64,000 nt of DNA, taken from NCBI RefSeq assembly GCF_014287585.1, contig NZ_JACOOJ010000022.1, positions 1 to 64,000 of the forward strand. The letters run 5' to 3'. The notes beneath the pieces are model-generated. The model did no database searches and had not been told where the DNA came from. It saw nothing but the letters and a program-made list of their open reading frames with translations. Both the position numbers and the translations under genes were made by a program. Numbering within the stretch: the stretch's first letter is position 1; the number at the start of each line of letters is the position of its first letter. This stretch comes from Parabacteroides hominis (GTDB taxonomy: Bacteria > Bacteroidota > Bacteroidia > Bacteroidales > Tannerellaceae). This document shows positions 61,297 to 64,000 of the stretch, piece after piece.

Positions 61297-64000
61297 TTAA
61301 AACGTTACATTAATACCGATAGAATGGCTTTTATTAATCGGATAAATATCCAAATTGCCAGAAGAAGACTCAGGATCTGCGTTGAAAGGCAGGCTGTCGA
61401 AAGTGAAAAGGTTCTCGCCTGTATAGTAAATCTTCGCATTGGCGATTCCTAATTTATTCGTAACAACCTTCGGGAACGTATAACTGAAATTGATATTCTT
61501 AATACGCAAATAATCCGTATTCATAGCCCAGAAAGAAGAACGGCATTTATTAGGTGCACTAACGGAATTTTCTTCCAAGAACAAACGAGGCCATTCTGTG
61601 TTCGTATTTTCAGGAGTCCAAGCCTCCAGCCAGTTCGTACTCGGATGCGAAGTATCACCAATAAAGGAGCCGACAACATCTCTTGTGAAATAGCGATTTG
61701 TACCTGTCACACCTTGCATAAATACCGACAAATCAAAATTTTTCCATCCTGCACTCAACGTCAGGCCATAGGTCGTTTTAGGTTGTTGTGTACCTTTGAT
61801 CACACGATCTTTTGAGGAAAGTTTCCCGTCTCCGTCTGCATCCTTAATACGGAAATCACCCGCTTTGAAAGGAGCCGACCACGGATTACCATATTGCTTT
61901 TCATAGGCAGCAGCCTCTTCATCACTCTGGAATAATCCGTCTACCTCATAGACATAAAATGATTGATAGGGTGCACCGACACGGTTAATCAGATAATCGT
62001 CGATAATCTCATTGACACCGGCCAAATCCAGCAACTTATTCTTGTTGTAGGAGAAATTCGCATTGACTCCCATTCTCCAATCCTTATTGAAGGAATGGTT
62101 CCAGGCGAAACTTGCTTCCACACCGCTGTTTCGTAAAGAACCTTTGTTGTCCTGATAGGTTCCCGATATACCGAATGTATCGGAAACGGGAATATCCATA
62201 ATGATGTCGGATGTCTTGCGGTTATAATATTCGACGCTCAACATAAACTCGTTCAAGAAATTGGCATCAAAGCCGATCCCCCAGTTTGTCGAATTTTCCC
62301 AGGAAATAGTCGTTACCTTATGGCTTACAACCGTGATACCCTGGTGAACCGTTCCACCGAACGGGAAGTTTTTACCAATATATAAAGTAGGCAAATAGGG
62401 ATAATATTCATCCGATACGGCATCCTGGTTTCCAAGCAATCCCCAAGATCCTCTGAACTTCAAAGACTGCAACCAGCTTCGCGTGTTTTCCATAAAATCT
62501 TCTTCCGAAATACGCCATCCGGCGGAGAAAGAGGGGAAATATCCCCAACGATAGCCCTTTGCAAAACGGGAAGAAGCATCGGCACGGAAATTAGCTTCCA
62601 ACAGATATTTACCTTTGTAGTCGTAATTGAGACGTCCGAAGTAAGACAATAAAGCCAGTTCACGAGAATAACCGCTATTGGTTTGTGTCGAAGAATCGCC
62701 ACCGTTCAAATCGGTCACTTCACTGTTTGGGAAACTCTTACGAAAGGCTTCTAATTTCCGGTAATCATACTTTTCGATCTTATAACCTGCCATCGCTTTG
62801 AAATGATGGTCCTGGTTAAAAGTCTTGTCATAATTCAACAATGCATCCAACGTATAACGACTCCATCTCGAAATCGTTTCCGTCAACTGATCCGGCCCGT
62901 GATAATTAACGTCGTCATACCAACATTCCTTGCGGTAATCTTTCGTTTCCTTTATATTCGTCACATAAGCGCCCTGCAATGTAAAAGTCAGGCCGTCTAT
63001 AATATGATAGTCAAAGGACAGCACTCCAGAGAAGTTCTGCTGCAAATGATATTTCCGGCTGTCGATGTCCAGCCAAGCAGCCGGGTTTCCATCCGATATC
63101 GAACCGTAAGAACCGTCTTCTTTTTTATATGGAATCCAGGGAGCTATACGATTGGCTTGCCATATAAGTTGGTTAGAACCTCCTCCATAAGATGCATTTG
63201 GTTCGGAATATTGGTTATGGATAAAGGCCATATTCGTACGCATCGTAAATTTATCAGATAGCTTAATATCCAAATTCGTACGCAGATTGAACTGGGAACG
63301 GTCGGAATTCTTCATCGTTCCCTCCTGTCCTAAAAAGCCGGCCGAAGCCATGTATTTCACGTCCTCGGAACCTCCGCTGACATTAAGATTATGTTTATGC
63401 AGAAATCCAGTCCGGAAAATATAGTCTGTCCAAACCGTATTCGGATGGCCATAAGGATCTGTTCCATCCTGAAATAAACGGAGATCGTCATCTGTAAAAC
63501 GAGGAGATGCGCCGTCCTGTGTCAACAACTGGTTATACAAACGGGCATAATCATAAGAACTCAGACGATCGATCAAAGTCGACACATTCGAAAAACTGAC
63601 ATTACCATTGTAAGAGACTGTCGCTTTACCGGTTTTCCCTCGTTTGGTCGTAACCAGGATTACACCATTGGCAGCCTTAGAACCATAGATGGCAGCCGAG
63701 GCTGCATCTTTCAAAACAGAAATAGATTCGATATCGTTAGGATCGATCGAATCGAAAGTTCCGGTTTCAATGCCATCCACCAAAATATACGGATTGGCGT
63801 TGTTCAAGGTTCCCACCCCGCGAACACGGATAGTCGAACCGTCATCTCCGGGCCTTCCCGTCCCGGATGTTATCGTAACCCCCGGAGTCAATCCCTGAAG
63901 GGCAGAAGATACATTCGTCACCGGCCGGTTGATCAATTCGTCTTTGCCAATCGTACTCACCGCCCCTGTCAGGTTTACTTTGGTTTGTGTACCATAGCCG
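61297..64000 (-). CDS. SusC/RagA transporter 2 (5' end beyond window)
   Basis: At least 900 aa visible. The frame stays open to the window edge with GYGTQTKVNLTGAVSTIGK, the TonB-box-proximal region, so the signal peptide and any carboxypeptidase-like or STN domain lie outside. The plug has TLNNANPYILVDGIETG and KDAASAAIYGSKAANGVILV; the barrel ends in SIGINVTF. Partner of the SusD downstream. Confidence 0.95.
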   Translation of the reverse strand, partial: GYGTQTKVNLTGAVSTIGKDELINRPVTNVSSALQGLTPGVTITSGTGRPGDDGSTIRVRGVGTLNNANPYILVDGIETGTFDSIDPNDIESISVLKDAASAAIYGSKAANGVILVTTKRGKTGKATVSYNGNVSFSNVSTLIDRLSSYDYARLYNQLLTQDGASPRFTDDDLRLFQDGTDPYGHPNTVWTDYIFRTGFLHKHNLNVSGGSEDVKYMASAGFLGQEGTMKNSDRSQFNLRTNLDIKLSDKFTMRTNMAFIHNQYSEPNASYGGGSNQLIWQANRIAPWIPYKKEDGSYGSISDGNPAAWLDIDSRKYHLQQNFSGVLSFDYHIIDGLTFTLQGAYVTNIKETKDYRKECWYDDVNYHGPDQLTETISRWSRYTLDALLNYDKTFNQDHHFKAMAGYKIEKYDYRKLEAFRKSFPNSEVTDLNGGDSSTQTNSGYSRELALLSYFGRLNYDYKGKYLLEANFRADASSRFAKGYRWGYFPSFSAGWRISEEDFMENTRSWLQSLKFRGSWGLLGNQDAVSDEYYPYLPTLYIGKNFPFGGTVHQGITVVSHKVTTISWENSTNWGIGFDANFLNEFMLSVEYYNRKTSDIIMDIPVSDTFGISGTYQDNKGSLRNSGVEASFAWNHSFNKDWRMGVNANFSYNKNKLLDLAGVNEIIDDYLINRVGAPYQSFYVYEVDGLFQSDEEAAAYEKQYGNPWSAPFKAGDFRIKDADGDGKLSSKDRVIKGTQQPKTTYGLTLSAGWKNFDLSVFMQGVTGTNRYFTRDVVGSFIGDTSHPSTNWLEAWTPENTNTEWPRLFLEENSVSAPNKCRSSFWAMNTDYLRIKNINFSYTFPKVVTNKLGIANAKIYYTGENLFTFDSLPFNADPESSSGNLDIYPINKSHSIGINVTF

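Overview
The window looks like a chromosome segment of a gut-type Bacteroidales, probably Parabacteroides or a close relative. The reasons are the SusC/SusD pairs with an anti-sigma FecR, a GH97 glycosidase, TAnnTTTG-type -7 promoter boxes in front of many genes, weak Shine-Dalgarno use, and Bacteroidales-style MurB, HU and Upp neighbours. The genus call is inference; the order is well supported.

Layout. 1-1006: gene-free, with a cluster of short repeated words and hairpins. 1.0-2.3 kb: a minimal arsenic unit (arsM plus arsR, with two inverted-repeat operators). 2.4-7.4 kb: a large AsmA-type envelope protein, then rfbB and rfbC for dTDP-sugar synthesis. 7.5-7.75 kb: two tRNA-Cys genes in tandem. 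7.6-34.5 kb: a composite island in the tRNA-Cys locus. The end of tRNA-Cys 1 is repeated exactly at 34459-34474, just before an ordinary terminator and the next chromosomal gene, and a further 48-bp near-repeat at 7736 and 26498 bounds an inner element.

The inner element (7.7-26.5 kb) is prophage-like. It has an integrase, an excisionase-like protein, replication genes (DnaB-like helicase, RusA-like resolvase, a replication-initiator-like protein), a 1394-aa tape-measure protein with two possible tail chaperones, a HicAB toxin-antitoxin pair, an XRE repressor with a divergent operator region, and a run of seven tiny overlapping genes. No capsid, portal, large terminase or lysis gene is visible, so it is either a deleted prophage or a phage satellite. 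A possible zinc/HNH-type protein beside the repressor and a lipoprotein/DUF2971-like pair look like cargo.

The outer part of the island (26.5-34.5 kb) is decayed. It holds a fragment of a related repressor, a DinJ/YafQ-like pair whose toxin is frameshifted, Fic and GNAT remnants, an intact outer-membrane receptor/LytS/LytR operon, and an intact 693-aa protein with VDNRP-type N-terminal motifs that may be a delivered effector.

34.5-45.1 kb is core-like: an MBL-fold protein, a GH97 glycosidase, a two-domain SGNH hydrolase whose 3' end is overlapped by a MITE-like element with 41-nt terminal inverted repeats, a PhnP-like MBL protein, murB, an HU protein, upp and a soluble PAS/GAF histidine kinase. 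45.2-57.5 kb is a polysaccharide-utilisation-type locus: FecR anti-sigma, SusC with an STN domain, SusD, then (after a terminator) a TIM-barrel epimerase-like protein, a Tat-exported Gfo/Idh/MocA oxidoreductase and a HEAT-repeat protein with two DUF1080 domains. This set fits breakdown of glycosides through 3-keto intermediates. 58.4-64.0 kb holds a second SusC (cut by the window end), SusD and an exported metallophosphoesterase.
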